Source of the DNA: a virus | Virus record (IMG/VR): IMGVR_UViG_3300021478_000061 | Span: 1-43,082 of that record | DNA: 43,082 bases | Strand: one strand, 5' to 3' | Shown: one piece after another, positions 27,997 through 33,957 of the stretch | Layout: each line of letters begins with the position of its first letter | Numbering within the stretch: the first letter of the stretch is position 1 | Position numbers and translations under genes: made by a program | Notes under the pieces: model-generated | The model's database searches: none | What the model saw: the letters and a program-made list of their open reading frames with translations, nothing else | What the model was told of the DNA's origin: nothing

Positions 27997-28181
27997 CGCG
28001 TCTTCTCCTTTTGTCGGTAATCGTCGAGGATCGCCATCAACACTTCTTCTTGATACTGAAAGCCGAAATAGGCGTCGCTCTTTGGCCTAGCGGCGTCGAA
28101 CATCGCCAAATGCTTTTGCATCAGCTCGATCTGGCTCTCCAGAAACCTGATCTTGGCGGCGGTCGGGACCTGTTTCGACAC
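27993..28181 (-). CDS. Hypothetical helical protein, 62 aa
   Basis: The GTG at 28181 is used because GGAGAGAG lies just before it; an upstream in-frame start would lack a ribosome site. Begins (M)SKQVPTAAKIRFLESQIELM, a likely coiled coil, ending MAILDDYRQKEKTR. No family recognised. It is the first gene after the divergent spacer that holds two palindromes. Confidence 0.5.
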   Translation of the reverse strand: MSKQVPTAAKIRFLESQIELMQKHLAMFDAARPKSDAYFGFQYQEEVLMAILDDYRQKEKTR

Positions 28182-28210
28182 AGCTCTCTCCACAAAAAGT
28201 AATTTACAGC

Positions 28211-28235
28211 ACAGCGCGCTGTCATCGCAGCTGCG
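28211..28235. promoter_or_regulatory. Two palindromes between divergent genes, candidate operator
   Basis: ACAGCGCGCTGT (28211-28222) and CGCAGCTGCG (28226-28235) are perfect palindromes three bases apart. They lie in the 66-base spacer between the minus-strand gene starting at 28181 and the plus-strand DNA-binding gene starting at 28248. The arrangement suits autoregulation by that gene product. No clear -10/-35 pair is visible. Confidence 0.45.
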
Positions 28236-28247
28236 CATCTCTCAGCT

Positions 28248-28637
28248 ATGGACGAACTCGATGACGACGGTTGGCGCAGGCCGAAACGCCCGCGTCCACG
28301 GCAGGTCTATGACTTGGCGAAACAAGGGGTGTTGCCCGCCGCCATTGCGGCGGCGACCGGCTACAGTTCGGGCAGCGTTCGCGTCATGTTGCACTACATG
28401 CGGCATCCGCATCCGAACCGTTTCGGTTGGAGCTGGAAAGACGAGCCGAAGACCGGGCAGAAGCGTTACGTCGATCAGCGGGCGCCACGCAAGCGCGTGG
28501 CATACGAGCCGCATCACACCCACCACCGCGTCACCCGTGTGACGCGCTCGCCTGCGGCGCCCATTGTCGAGCGCCGCGAGCCGTCGTACAACAGCTGGAA
28601 TTGGGCGGGCAGAAACCGGATGTTTCATCAGCTCTGA
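28248..28637 (+). CDS. HTH-type DNA-binding protein, 129 aa
   Basis: Residues 18-52 (RQVYDLAKQGVLPAAIAAAT, then GYSSGSVRVMLHYMRHP) form a clear helix-turn-helix, like those of small regulators that read a repeated site. The rest is basic and disordered, His/Arg-rich (YEPHHTHHRVTRVTRS). It is the only plus-strand gene inside an otherwise minus-strand operon. It ends convergently over the last 10 bases of the gene at 28628-28906. Probably a regulator. Ribosome site weak. Confidence 0.55.
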   Translation: MDELDDDGWRRPKRPRPRQVYDLAKQGVLPAAIAAATGYSSGSVRVMLHYMRHPHPNRFGWSWKDEPKTGQKRYVDQRAPRKRVAYEPHHTHHRVTRVTRSPAAPIVERREPSYNSWNWAGRNRMFHQL

Positions 28638-28906
28638 GTTTGCCATTCCCCACACCAGTCATCTGGCTCGACTTCCGGCCAAACAGCGTAATCCCAGACC
28701 TCAGTAGCCTCTTTATTGAGTTCGTCATCTTTGCTTGGCGCTTCGATGTTGGCCGACGCGCGCACACTCCACGCCACATCGCGCAACAGCTCACCGAGAT
28801 AAAACAGCATGGCGTTGTATGGTTGCGGCGCGTGGCGAAGGCATTGGCGCTTTTTGTCCACGCGCAGCTTCATGAAGCGGCAGTTGTCGCAGCACTGTTC
28901 TGTCAT
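28628..28906 (-). CDS. Cysteine-cluster protein, 92 aa
   Basis: N-terminal Cys5, Cys6, Cys9 and Cys22 with Lys/Arg between (CCDNCRFMKLRVDKKRQCLR) look like a small zinc site. The C-terminal half is acidic and Trp-rich (VWDYAVWPEVEPDDWCGEWQ). Small proteins of the form CxxCxFxK...C.R.AP are common phage hypotheticals. ATGA-coupled to the gene before. Confidence 0.6.
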   Translation of the reverse strand: MTEQCCDNCRFMKLRVDKKRQCLRHAPQPYNAMLFYLGELLRDVAWSVRASANIEAPSKDDELNKEATEVWDYAVWPEVEPDDWCGEWQTQS

Positions 28907-29091
28907 TTGCGCTTTTTCGCATAGCGTCGGACGATTTCAGGAAATTTGCCGTCATCGCCATTCACCATGATGTGGAACAACGTTTTGCCGCCGGTTTGGA
29001 AGATCGCGATGTCCAACACGCCGTCTTCCTTGTTGAAATAAAACTCCAGCTTCTCGACCTCACTGACCGACATGTGCGGGATGGTTATCAC
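28903..29091 (-). CDS. Hypothetical protein, 62 aa
   Basis: MITIPHMSVSEVEKLEFYFN and KEDGVLDIAIFQTGGKTLFH predict a small alpha/beta fold. Basic tail EIVRRYAKKRK. Coupled by ATGA overlaps at both ends. An internal ATG at residue 7 is an alternative start. No family recognised. Confidence 0.6.
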   Translation of the reverse strand: MITIPHMSVSEVEKLEFYFNKEDGVLDIAIFQTGGKTLFHIMVNGDDGKFPEIVRRYAKKRK

Positions 29092-29306
29092 CGAAAGCCC
29101 TCGATCCAGCGTTTGACGCCGTCGCTGTCGCGGCTGGTGGCGTACATGCCGCCCAGCATCAGCATGTACGGATCGCAGTGCGTTTCGTCGTGCTTTTCCA
29201 GATCAGCCCCCATCGACATGATGGCGTTGGTCAGGTCACCCGCGCGCCAGTATTCCAGCGCGCGGTCTTTGCACCATTGCAGATGCTCAGAACGGGATCG
29301 CATCAT
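29088..29306 (-). CDS. Hypothetical helical protein, 72 aa
   Basis: Begins MMRSRSEHLQWCKDRALEYW, then AGDLTNAIMSMGADLEKHDE. The pattern HLxWCKxRALEYxxxGD..NAixSM is, as I recall, a frequent small phage protein of unknown function. It overlaps the end of the SSB-like gene by 20 bases. Confidence 0.65.
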   Translation of the reverse strand: MMRSRSEHLQWCKDRALEYWRAGDLTNAIMSMGADLEKHDETHCDPYMLMLGGMYATSRDSDGVKRWIEGFR

Positions 29307-29937
29307 CGAACTCGGCCTTCTTCAGATCGGCCTCGGAGATGCTGGGGGTGGGCCGCTCCGACGCTGTGCCCTCGGCGCCATCCCAGCCGACGATCCGCAG
29401 CAGCGGCCGCCGTACCTCGCCGTAGGTGCGCGACGAGAACGTGGTCTCTTGCAGCTCAATGATCGGCTGGCCGGTTTTCTGTTTGCCAGCGCGGCGAGCG
29501 TACGCCGCACATACCTCGCTCACCGCGCGTCGTCCTCCGAAGGAGGAACCGACAAAAATCGAGACATCGCCGCTGTTCATATCTTCGAGCGGCAACAGAT
29601 ATTGCAGCACCCAGGGATCGGTCTTGTTCTTGCCGTCGAGACCGTACGGCCAGTGTGCTTCGTCGCGGTCGGGGATGTCCTCGCGCTCCGGCGCCTTCTC
29701 GCCTTTGGCCACCCGGAAGTTGCGGCGCTCGACCACGGTGCGGTTTTCGAAATGCACCCACGATTTGGTCCAGCCGACCGCGTGGGCGATGTAGCGGGTG
29801 CCGAGCGGGATCTGATCCTCGCCGCACCAATAGTCGCCCTTTTTGAATTTGATCATCTGCTGAAACCCGGTGTCGTTGGAGGCTTCATCGCCGATGTTCT
29901 TGGCTTCGTCGCTTTGTGTTTGTAGTTCATTGGCCAT
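29287..29937 (-). CDS. Single-stranded DNA-binding-like protein
   Basis: 216 residues. The last six residues DDAIPF, after an acidic stretch (EADLKKAEFDDAIPF), match the SSB C-terminal tip that recruits repair and replication proteins. The body is beta-rich with aromatic and basic patches (GTRYIAHAVGWTKSWVHFEN; FVGSSFGGRRAVSEVC), suggesting an OB-type fold. It probably protects single strands made by the exonuclease and helicase encoded elsewhere in the window. Start after AGGAACAGTAAC. Family membership rests mainly on the tail. Confidence 0.65.
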   Translation of the reverse strand: MANELQTQSDEAKNIGDEASNDTGFQQMIKFKKGDYWCGEDQIPLGTRYIAHAVGWTKSWVHFENRTVVERRNFRVAKGEKAPEREDIPDRDEAHWPYGLDGKNKTDPWVLQYLLPLEDMNSGDVSIFVGSSFGGRRAVSEVCAAYARRAGKQKTGQPIIELQETTFSSRTYGEVRRPLLRIVGWDGAEGTASERPTPSISEADLKKAEFDDAIPF

Positions 29938-29938
29938 G

Positions 29939-30193
29939 TTACTGTTCCTGTTTAGGGTTGAGGCCGCCCCGCTTAAGCCAGTTACGCACGTTCTCTGGCG
30001 ATCCCCAACAACCGGACGGCACGTGGTTGTGGAGGAATTTCACGTATTCGAAGATCAGCCGCTGATTTTCATCGTCGGCCCGGCCGCAGGCTTCGCGCAG
30101 ATCGTTGCTCAACACTGCGGTCAGAAAGTCGCCCGGCTTAATGCCGTGATCAACATAACGCTGGAGCGCACCCAGCATCCGTTCTGGGATCAT
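29939..30193 (-). CDS. Conserved phage protein, 84 aa
   Basis: The start at 30193 overlaps the previous stop (ATGA). MIPERMLGALQRYVDHGIKP, then GDFLTAVLSNDLREACGRAD and later VKFLHNHVPSGCWGSPENVR. This pattern (FLxxxLSNDLxxAxxRAD ... YVxFLxNxxPxxxWGS) I know as a widespread small phage protein of unknown function. It sits one base upstream of the SSB-like gene. Confidence 0.65.
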   Translation of the reverse strand: MIPERMLGALQRYVDHGIKPGDFLTAVLSNDLREACGRADDENQRLIFEYVKFLHNHVPSGCWGSPENVRNWLKRGGLNPKQEQ

Positions 30194-30393
30194 GGCTCCT
30201 TTGCTCCGGCATAGGCCAGCCACCGGCTGCGCCAAGTGCGTAACGAGGAAGACTTTACCGGGTTCTCCAATAAGCGGTTGGCAGCAACGACCGCATCCCA
30301 GCGGCGAAAGTATTCAAACACGGCGCGCAGAATGGCCTTGCGGCTGGTCGGGTGCTTTCTTTGATAGCTATCGGTCGTGCGGTTTGCGCTCAT
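30190..30393 (-). CDS. Hypothetical basic helical protein, 67 aa
   Basis: SYQRKHPTSRKAILRAVFEY and FRRWDAVVAANRLLENPVKS suggest a small helical DNA-binding protein (possible helix-turn-helix near residues 17-40). Couplings at both ends are ATGA. No named family. Confidence 0.55.
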   Translation of the reverse strand: MSANRTTDSYQRKHPTSRKAILRAVFEYFRRWDAVVAANRLLENPVKSSSLRTWRSRWLAYAGAKEP

Positions 30394-30611
30394 TTCGGCT
30401 TCTCGATATGCGGAGCGTTCTTTCCGGTCATGTTGCGGTAAGTGTCTTCGAGCAGCTTGCGCAGCTCGCCCTGGGCAAGGTCTTTGTATTTTTCCAGCGG
30501 CGGGCCGTCGGGCTCAAGCTCATAGGTGACCGACGCCTCGACGCGCAGACTTTCGAAATTGCCAAGGTTGATGGTTCGGCTTGCGCCGACGCTAAACGCG
30601 GTGATAGGCAT
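30390..30611 (-). CDS. First gene of the minus-strand early operon, 73 aa
   Basis: MPITAFSVGASRTINLGNFE opens a beta-rich small protein (SLRVEASVTYELEPDG), then a helix (AQGELRKLLEDTYRNMTG). Start set by AAGGAGAGCCCAA, close to the leader used by the plus-strand early genes. It resembles small SSB- or Gp2.5-type accessory hypotheticals in style only. Transcribed from the divergent regulatory spacer at 30612-30679. Confidence 0.6.
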   Translation of the reverse strand: MPITAFSVGASRTINLGNFESLRVEASVTYELEPDGPPLEKYKDLAQGELRKLLEDTYRNMTGKNAPHIEKPK

Positions 30612-30641
30612 TTGGGCTCTCCTTGCTGTCCAAGTTCGTTC

Positions 30642-30671
30642 CTTGACGGGAACATGTCAAGAGGTTAAATT
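30642..30671 (+). promoter_or_regulatory. Repressor promoter with overlapping palindrome
   Basis: -35 TTGACG (30643-30648), 17-bp spacer, -10 TAAATT (30666-30671). The ATG of the HTH gene is only 9 bases after the -10, so its mRNA would be leaderless or nearly so. The palindrome CTTGAC-N8-GTCAAG (30642-30661) covers the -35. On the minus strand the same palindrome supplies a perfect TTGACA facing the early operon, so one bound protein could control both directions. Confidence 0.55.
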
Positions 30672-30679
30672 TACCAGCC

Positions 30680-30988
30680 ATGAAACCCACAGTAGGAAAC
30701 GACCGCAGCCTGAGATGGGCTGAGCGCTTGGTGGAGACCAGTTCTGGCGACGACCGCGGCGCCCGGCGGGCCAAGCGGTTGCTGGCCCATCTTCAGGCGC
30801 TGCCGATGTCGGTCATTCTGGAAAAGGTGCCGGGCAACACAGTGGCGCAGCAGGCCGCGTCGGTCGGGGTGTCGCGGCAGACGTTCTATTACTGGCTGAC
30901 CGGCGTCACCCGGCCCAACGACATCCAGGCCCGCAAGCTCAAGCGCATCACCGGTTACGAGTGCGACGTGATCCGCGGCCGCGCCTAG
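30680..30988 (+). CDS. Repressor-like HTH protein, 102 aa
   Basis: Helix-turn-helix near residues 54-77 (NTVAQQAASVGVSRQTFYYW), followed by a basic tail (DIQARKLKRITGYECDVIRG). It stands alone, divergent from the minus-strand early operon, with a palindrome over its own promoter: the layout of an early-gene repressor or Cro-like switch protein. No lysogeny integrase is in the window, so a lytic-timing role is as likely as lysogeny. Bases 30989-31116 after it hold no gene. Confidence 0.7.
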   Translation: MKPTVGNDRSLRWAERLVETSSGDDRGARRAKRLLAHLQALPMSVILEKVPGNTVAQQAASVGVSRQTFYYWLTGVTRPNDIQARKLKRITGYECDVIRGRA

Positions 30989-31116
30989 CGTCGCGGCGTT
31001 TTGAATTCAGCGCGATAGCGACGATCTGCCGGTGGCTGCGCGGCTTCGAGCCGTGATGCGTCAGCTCGTGTATCCTATCCGAGACACTTCCCCGTAGCGG
31101 CATAGGAGCACTCCAA

Positions 31117-32109
31117 ATGAAAATTGCGATCTCAAGCGGTCACGGCAAATATATCAGAGGCGCCAGCGGCGCGCCGGTGCCGCCGCAGCTCGACGAAGTC
31201 AACGAGGCCCGCAAGGTAGTCGAGACAGTCGCCAGTAACATGCGCGACAACGGCGCCAGCGTGGTGACCTTTCACGACAACACCTCGCACACCCAGAGCG
31301 AAAACCTCAACCGCATCGTCAACTGGCACAATTCCCAGCCCCGCGATCTCGACGTGTCGGTGCACTTCAATGCCTACGATCACTCGGCTCACGGCACCGA
31401 AGTTCTGTACGTCACCCAAGAGGCCCTGGCCGCCAAGGTGTCGAGCGCCATCGCGCTGGCCGGTCCCTTCACCAACCGCGGCGCCAAATATCGCAGCGAC
31501 TTGGCGTTCCTCAACGGCACCCACGAACCGGCAATCCTGATCGAAGTTTGCTTTTGCGACAACACTGGCGACAGCAACAACTACCATCAGAACTACGACG
31601 CCATCTGCGAGGCCATCGCCGACGCCATCGTGCCGGTCGAAATTGAGGCGCCGCCGCCGGACATCAGCGAACCCGGCGATCCGGCCATCGCGCTGTTCCC
31701 GGAGAACCAGCGCGGCATCAAATGCAGCGTGTTCGGCGGCTCGGCCGATCCGAACTACAGCGCCTATGACGAGCACTATATCGACGACACCGAGCTGGGC
31801 TGCGCGCTGCCGTTCAAGTTCAAAGGACCACGCCCCGAGGTGCTGGTGGTCAACACCGCCAATCGCCGCCGGGTGACCTGCCAGATCGTCGATGTCGGGC
31901 CGTGGTTCACCGATGATCCGTATTGGCAAACCGGCACCCGGCCGCGCGCCGAACCGTCCGGCTCTACCATTCAGGGCGGCCCGAATGACGGTCGCACCTC
32001 GAACGGCGCTGGGCTTGATCTGACACCGGGAGCCGCCACCGCCATCGGGCTGGACGGCATGGGCATGGTGAACTGGCGCTTCACCGAAGAGCCCGAGGGC
32101 ATGGTGTAA
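31117..32109 (+). CDS. Amidase endolysin fused to a double-psi barrel domain
   Basis: 330 residues; start after ATAGGAGCACTCCAA. Residues 1-175 are an Amidase_3-type N-acetylmuramoyl-L-alanine amidase: zinc ligands His9 (SSGHGKY), Glu27 or Glu30 (DEVNEAR) and His83 (SVHFNAYD), catalytic Glu143 (AILIEVCFCDN). Residues 185-325 look like an RlpA-type double-psi barrel (VLVVNTANRRRVTCQIVDVG, GLDLTPGAATAIGLDGMGMV). No signal peptide, so it needs a holin. It would cleave the peptidoglycan stem peptide from MurNAc at lysis. Flanked on the opposite strand by small membrane genes. Confidence 0.88.
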   Translation: MKIAISSGHGKYIRGASGAPVPPQLDEVNEARKVVETVASNMRDNGASVVTFHDNTSHTQSENLNRIVNWHNSQPRDLDVSVHFNAYDHSAHGTEVLYVTQEALAAKVSSAIALAGPFTNRGAKYRSDLAFLNGTHEPAILIEVCFCDNTGDSNNYHQNYDAICEAIADAIVPVEIEAPPPDISEPGDPAIALFPENQRGIKCSVFGGSADPNYSAYDEHYIDDTELGCALPFKFKGPRPEVLVVNTANRRRVTCQIVDVGPWFTDDPYWQTGTRPRAEPSGSTIQGGPNDGRTSNGAGLDLTPGAATAIGLDGMGMVNWRFTEEPEGMV

Positions 32110-32244
32110 TCAAGGCGCCATGTACTGAAGCGCCGCGAGGATCGACCATGTGATGGCGACGGCCGGAACCAGCTCGTGCCAGCCGTCGCAGAATATCCAG
32201 ACGATCACATAGGCCACCACATAGGTGATGATGGCGTCAGTCAT
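32110..32244 (-). CDS. Small membrane protein, possible holin, 44 aa
   Basis: The start at 32244 (MTDAIITYVVAYVIVWIFCD) follows GGAGC and overlaps the end of the upstream gene. Two short hydrophobic segments cover most of the protein. It ends immediately next to the amidase stop, tail to tail. Holin is a reasonable guess from size and neighbour, not shown by any motif. Confidence 0.45.
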   Translation of the reverse strand: MTDAIITYVVAYVIVWIFCDGWHELVPAVAITWSILAALQYMAP

Positions 32245-32512
32245 GCTCCGGCACCATCGCGGGGCAATCGCAGTCAGAGTACCCGCAAGGTCCGCACCAG
32301 TATTCCCAATCATCGTTGTGGTGCATGTCGCCGCTGTGCTGGCACCGCGCGCAGTAGGGCGCCCGATTGCTGGCGAGCTGCCGTTCGCTTGCGACAATGC
32401 TCTCTATTCGGCTGACGGAGAGTTTGTGCCGGTCGGCGAGGCTTTGGAGAGTTTCGCCCCACTCGCGGGCCATGTGGATTTGAACATCGCGTTGCTTATT
32501 TGGCCTCGTCAT
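32237..32512 (-). CDS. HTH plus zinc-ribbon regulator, 91 aa
   Basis: Residues 14-42 (MAREWGETLQSLADRHKLSV) form a helix-turn-helix, then a Cys-rich C-terminus (Cys54/57, Cys73/76, Cys81/83, with histidines at 64-65). This is an unusual pairing in so short a protein, suited to DNA binding with a metal-stabilised tail. Overlaps the previous and next genes by 4-8 bases. No family name recognised. Confidence 0.6.
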   Translation of the reverse strand: MTRPNKQRDVQIHMAREWGETLQSLADRHKLSVSRIESIVASERQLASNRAPYCARCQHSGDMHHNDDWEYWCGPCGYSDCDCPAMVPEHD

Positions 32513-32715
32513 CGGCGCCTCGCTTTAGTGCAGCGACTACCGTGCCCGCCGTAGCGGTGTCGCGGTCGCTGCCAGTTCTCGGTCCAGGCCACGCTGAAAA
32601 TCCGGTAGAGGATTTCAAGCAGCTTAGTGGCAATGATCCAGGCCGCAAACCGCTCCGGCGAAGTCTGCACCATGGTGGCCCAGACGGTGAACAGCACGAT
32701 GAAGGTGGTTTCCAT
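32509..32715 (-). CDS. Small membrane-associated protein, 68 aa
   Basis: Begins METTFIVLFTVWATMVQTSP with one hydrophobic helix and a second amphipathic one (FAAWIIATKLLEILYRIF). The tail is Arg/His-rich (NWQRPRHRYGGHGSRC). The predicted promoter's -10 ends six bases before the ATG, so the transcript would be leaderless. First gene of a short leftward operon next to the amidase. Confidence 0.5.
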   Translation of the reverse strand: METTFIVLFTVWATMVQTSPERFAAWIIATKLLEILYRIFSVAWTENWQRPRHRYGGHGSRCTKARRR

Positions 32716-32720
32716 GCCGC

Positions 32721-32750
32721 ATTATTCTGTCCAATAATTTTGATTGTCAA
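32721..32750 (-). promoter_or_regulatory. Sigma70-like early promoter, minus strand
   Basis: Perfect -35 TTGACA (32745-32750), 18-bp spacer, -10 AATAAT (32721-32726), predicted start at about 32714, which is the ATG of the gene at 32509-32715. It lies directly after inverted-repeat copy 2, mirroring the promoter at 149-177. Confidence 0.6.
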
Positions 32751-32755
32751 GTGAG

Positions 32756-32881
32756 CTATAGCCGCGCCCAAAAATATCTCTTGACAGAACGAAAAGGCAT
32801 GGCGCAGCAAAGCGCCGCGATTAGATGCGCGCGCAACTTGATGTGTGGTGCCGCGTTGCAATGTGTTACGATGTAATACAT
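32756..32881 (-). CDS. Duplicated small basic protein, 41 aa
   Basis: Start ATG at 32881 with GGGGGAGG five bases upstream; stop TAG at 32758-32756. MYYIVTHCNAAPHIKLRAHL then IAALCCAMPFRSVKRYFWAR: basic, with three cysteines and an amphipathic middle. Codons 5-41 lie in the 111-bp inverted repeat, so the same peptide is encoded at the left window edge with a different end. The good ribosome site argues that this is a real gene. Function unknown. Confidence 0.45.
   Translation of the reverse strand: MYYIVTHCNAAPHIKLRAHLIAALCCAMPFRSVKRYFWARL
32758..32868. repeat. Inverted repeat, copy 2 (111 bp)
   Basis: Exact reverse complement of 1-111. Next to it, 32862-32881 reads as an imperfect palindrome (TGTGTTAC-GAT-GTAATACA, one mismatch), similar to the one at 10555-10575. 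Here the palindrome also encodes the start of the small gene. Confidence 0.95.
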
Positions 32882-33034
32882 CCGGCCTCCCCCACTGATC
32901 GACCATCCATTAACGTCTCTCGGACCCGCGCTCGCCTTTCGGCGCCCGCCCCCATGCGATTTTTTTCCAAAAAAAATTCTGCGATTGTGGCCCAAGTTTT
33001 TCCTTTGCCACAATTTGAAATCGGCTTTTTGTTT

Positions 33035-33397
33035 TTACCCTGGCGGCCCGACCGGCTGGATGCGTAACAGCAGCTCCATCCCGGCCGCAGTGATCTGGCA
33101 CAGCATGGCGCTATGCCGGAACTCCGACAGCCCGGTACCGACCCGGACGATCAGCCCGGCTTGGCGCAGGTCGGTGCAGCGGCGGTGCGAGAACCGTTTC
33201 GGCGAGTAGCCCGCGAGGTTATAGGCGTCGTGATCGGTCAGCGCCCGACCCGCGATCTTGTAGGCTTGCAGCACCTTCAGGGCTTCCGAGTAGACCTTGA
33301 TGCGCCGCGCGGTGGCTTTGGCGGTGTCGGGATCGTGGCGCCGGGCGCGCTCCTCGGGTCCGCCGAACAGGTCGAGCTGCGGGGGCCAGTCAGGCAT
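33035..33397 (-). CDS. Winged-helix-like phage protein, 120 aa
   Basis: N-terminus DLFGGPEERARRHDPDTAKA, then ALTDHDAYNLAGYSPKRFSH and RRCTDLRQAGLIVRVGTGLS. The latter reads as a helix-turn-helix with wing, like the DNA-binding domains in phage replication or packaging accessory proteins. Last gene of the leftward replication operon; overlaps the previous gene by 8 bases. Bases 32882-33034 behind it contain only an A/T-rich spacer and a possible extended form of the duplicated small gene. Confidence 0.65.
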   Translation of the reverse strand: MPDWPPQLDLFGGPEERARRHDPDTAKATARRIKVYSEALKVLQAYKIAGRALTDHDAYNLAGYSPKRFSHRRCTDLRQAGLIVRVGTGLSEFRHSAMLCQITAAGMELLLRIQPVGPPG

Positions 33398-33740
33398 GGG
33401 CTGTTCTTGGGTACGGCTGGTCGCCAGTCAGGCGGACTTCCTCTTCCGCGTGCCGCAGCGCGGCTTCGAGGATACCCCACTCGGCCAACTTGGCCTTAGC
33501 CACTGCCATCTTCTGTTTCTCGGGGGTGGCGTCGGTATAGAAATGTTCCTGGCTGATGCGGTGCTCGACCCACTCATTTGGGTCGGCCAGCTTGGCCTCC
33601 CCCGTGCTCTGGCGCTCGACGCATGGTCTGTAAGCCCGGTCGAATAATACCTCTCGGCCGTCAGAGCACACCCAGAGCCCGTAGGGCAGTCGCCAGCGGA
33701 CATTTTTCCTGCGTTTGCCGATTGGATAGCCGGTTGGCAT
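33390..33740 (-). CDS. Hypothetical protein, 116 aa
   Basis: MPTGYPIGKRRKNVRWRLPY, then LWVCSDGREVLFDRAYRPCV. The middle is helical (DATPEKQKMAVAKAKLAEWG, then ALRHAEEEVRLTG). The start follows GGGAGAGC. Upstream lies the candidate origin. No family recognised; a role in replication is suggested only by position. Confidence 0.55.
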   Translation of the reverse strand: MPTGYPIGKRRKNVRWRLPYGLWVCSDGREVLFDRAYRPCVERQSTGEAKLADPNEWVEHRISQEHFYTDATPEKQKMAVAKAKLAEWGILEAALRHAEEEVRLTGDQPYPRTAHA

Positions 33741-33768
33741 AAAGCTCTCCCTGTGTTATGCCGTTGTT

Positions 33769-33802
33769 CTCTCTTTCCTTTTTCCCCTTTTTCCTTTCTC
33801 TC
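33769..33802. repeat. Perfect homopyrimidine mirror repeat (H-DNA type)
   Basis: Thirty-four consecutive pyrimidines on the plus strand read the same from both ends: arms CTCTCTTTCCTTTTT and TTTTTCCTTTCTCTC around CCCC. Homopurine-homopyrimidine mirror repeats of this kind can fold into intramolecular triplex DNA. It lies about 30 bases before the ATG of the gene at 33390-33740, in the spacer next to the helicase gene. Confidence 0.9.
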
Positions 33803-33852
33803 GGAAGCCGCCTAAGAAGGCCGCGCGGCCCCCGCATGGGCATTTTTAAGCC

Positions 33853-33948
33853 CCAGAGTACAGAGCTTCTAGAGCTAATTCCTATATAACCCCACGGGTA
33901 CCTTATTATGCTTATATAGAAAAGCCCTCTGGATGCTCTGTGCTCTGG
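33853..33948. other. Candidate replication origin: inverted repeat with AT-rich core
   Basis: CCAGAGTACAGAGC (33853-33866) and GCTCTGTGCTCTGG (33935-33948) pair over 14 positions with a single G-T wobble. The 68 bases between are AT-rich (CTATATAACC, CTTATTATGCTTATATAG). Together with the mirror repeat 50 bases away and the VirE-type helicase gene beside it, this fits a phage origin. It could instead be a regulatory or attenuator structure for the genes on either side. No gene is supported in 33741-33957. Confidence 0.5.
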
Positions 33949-33957
33949 CGACAAGCC

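Noticed and set aside
31132-31929. Minus-strand 265-codon frame opposite the amidase
   Set aside because: The amidase zinc ligands and catalytic Glu fix the plus strand as coding. The opposite frame is a GC-rich shadow.
33661-33954. Minus-strand 97-codon frame across the candidate origin
   Set aside because: It runs through the inverted repeat and mirror repeat, reads low-complexity Arg/Lys/Glu in the purine tract, and overlaps the better-supported gene at 33390-33740.
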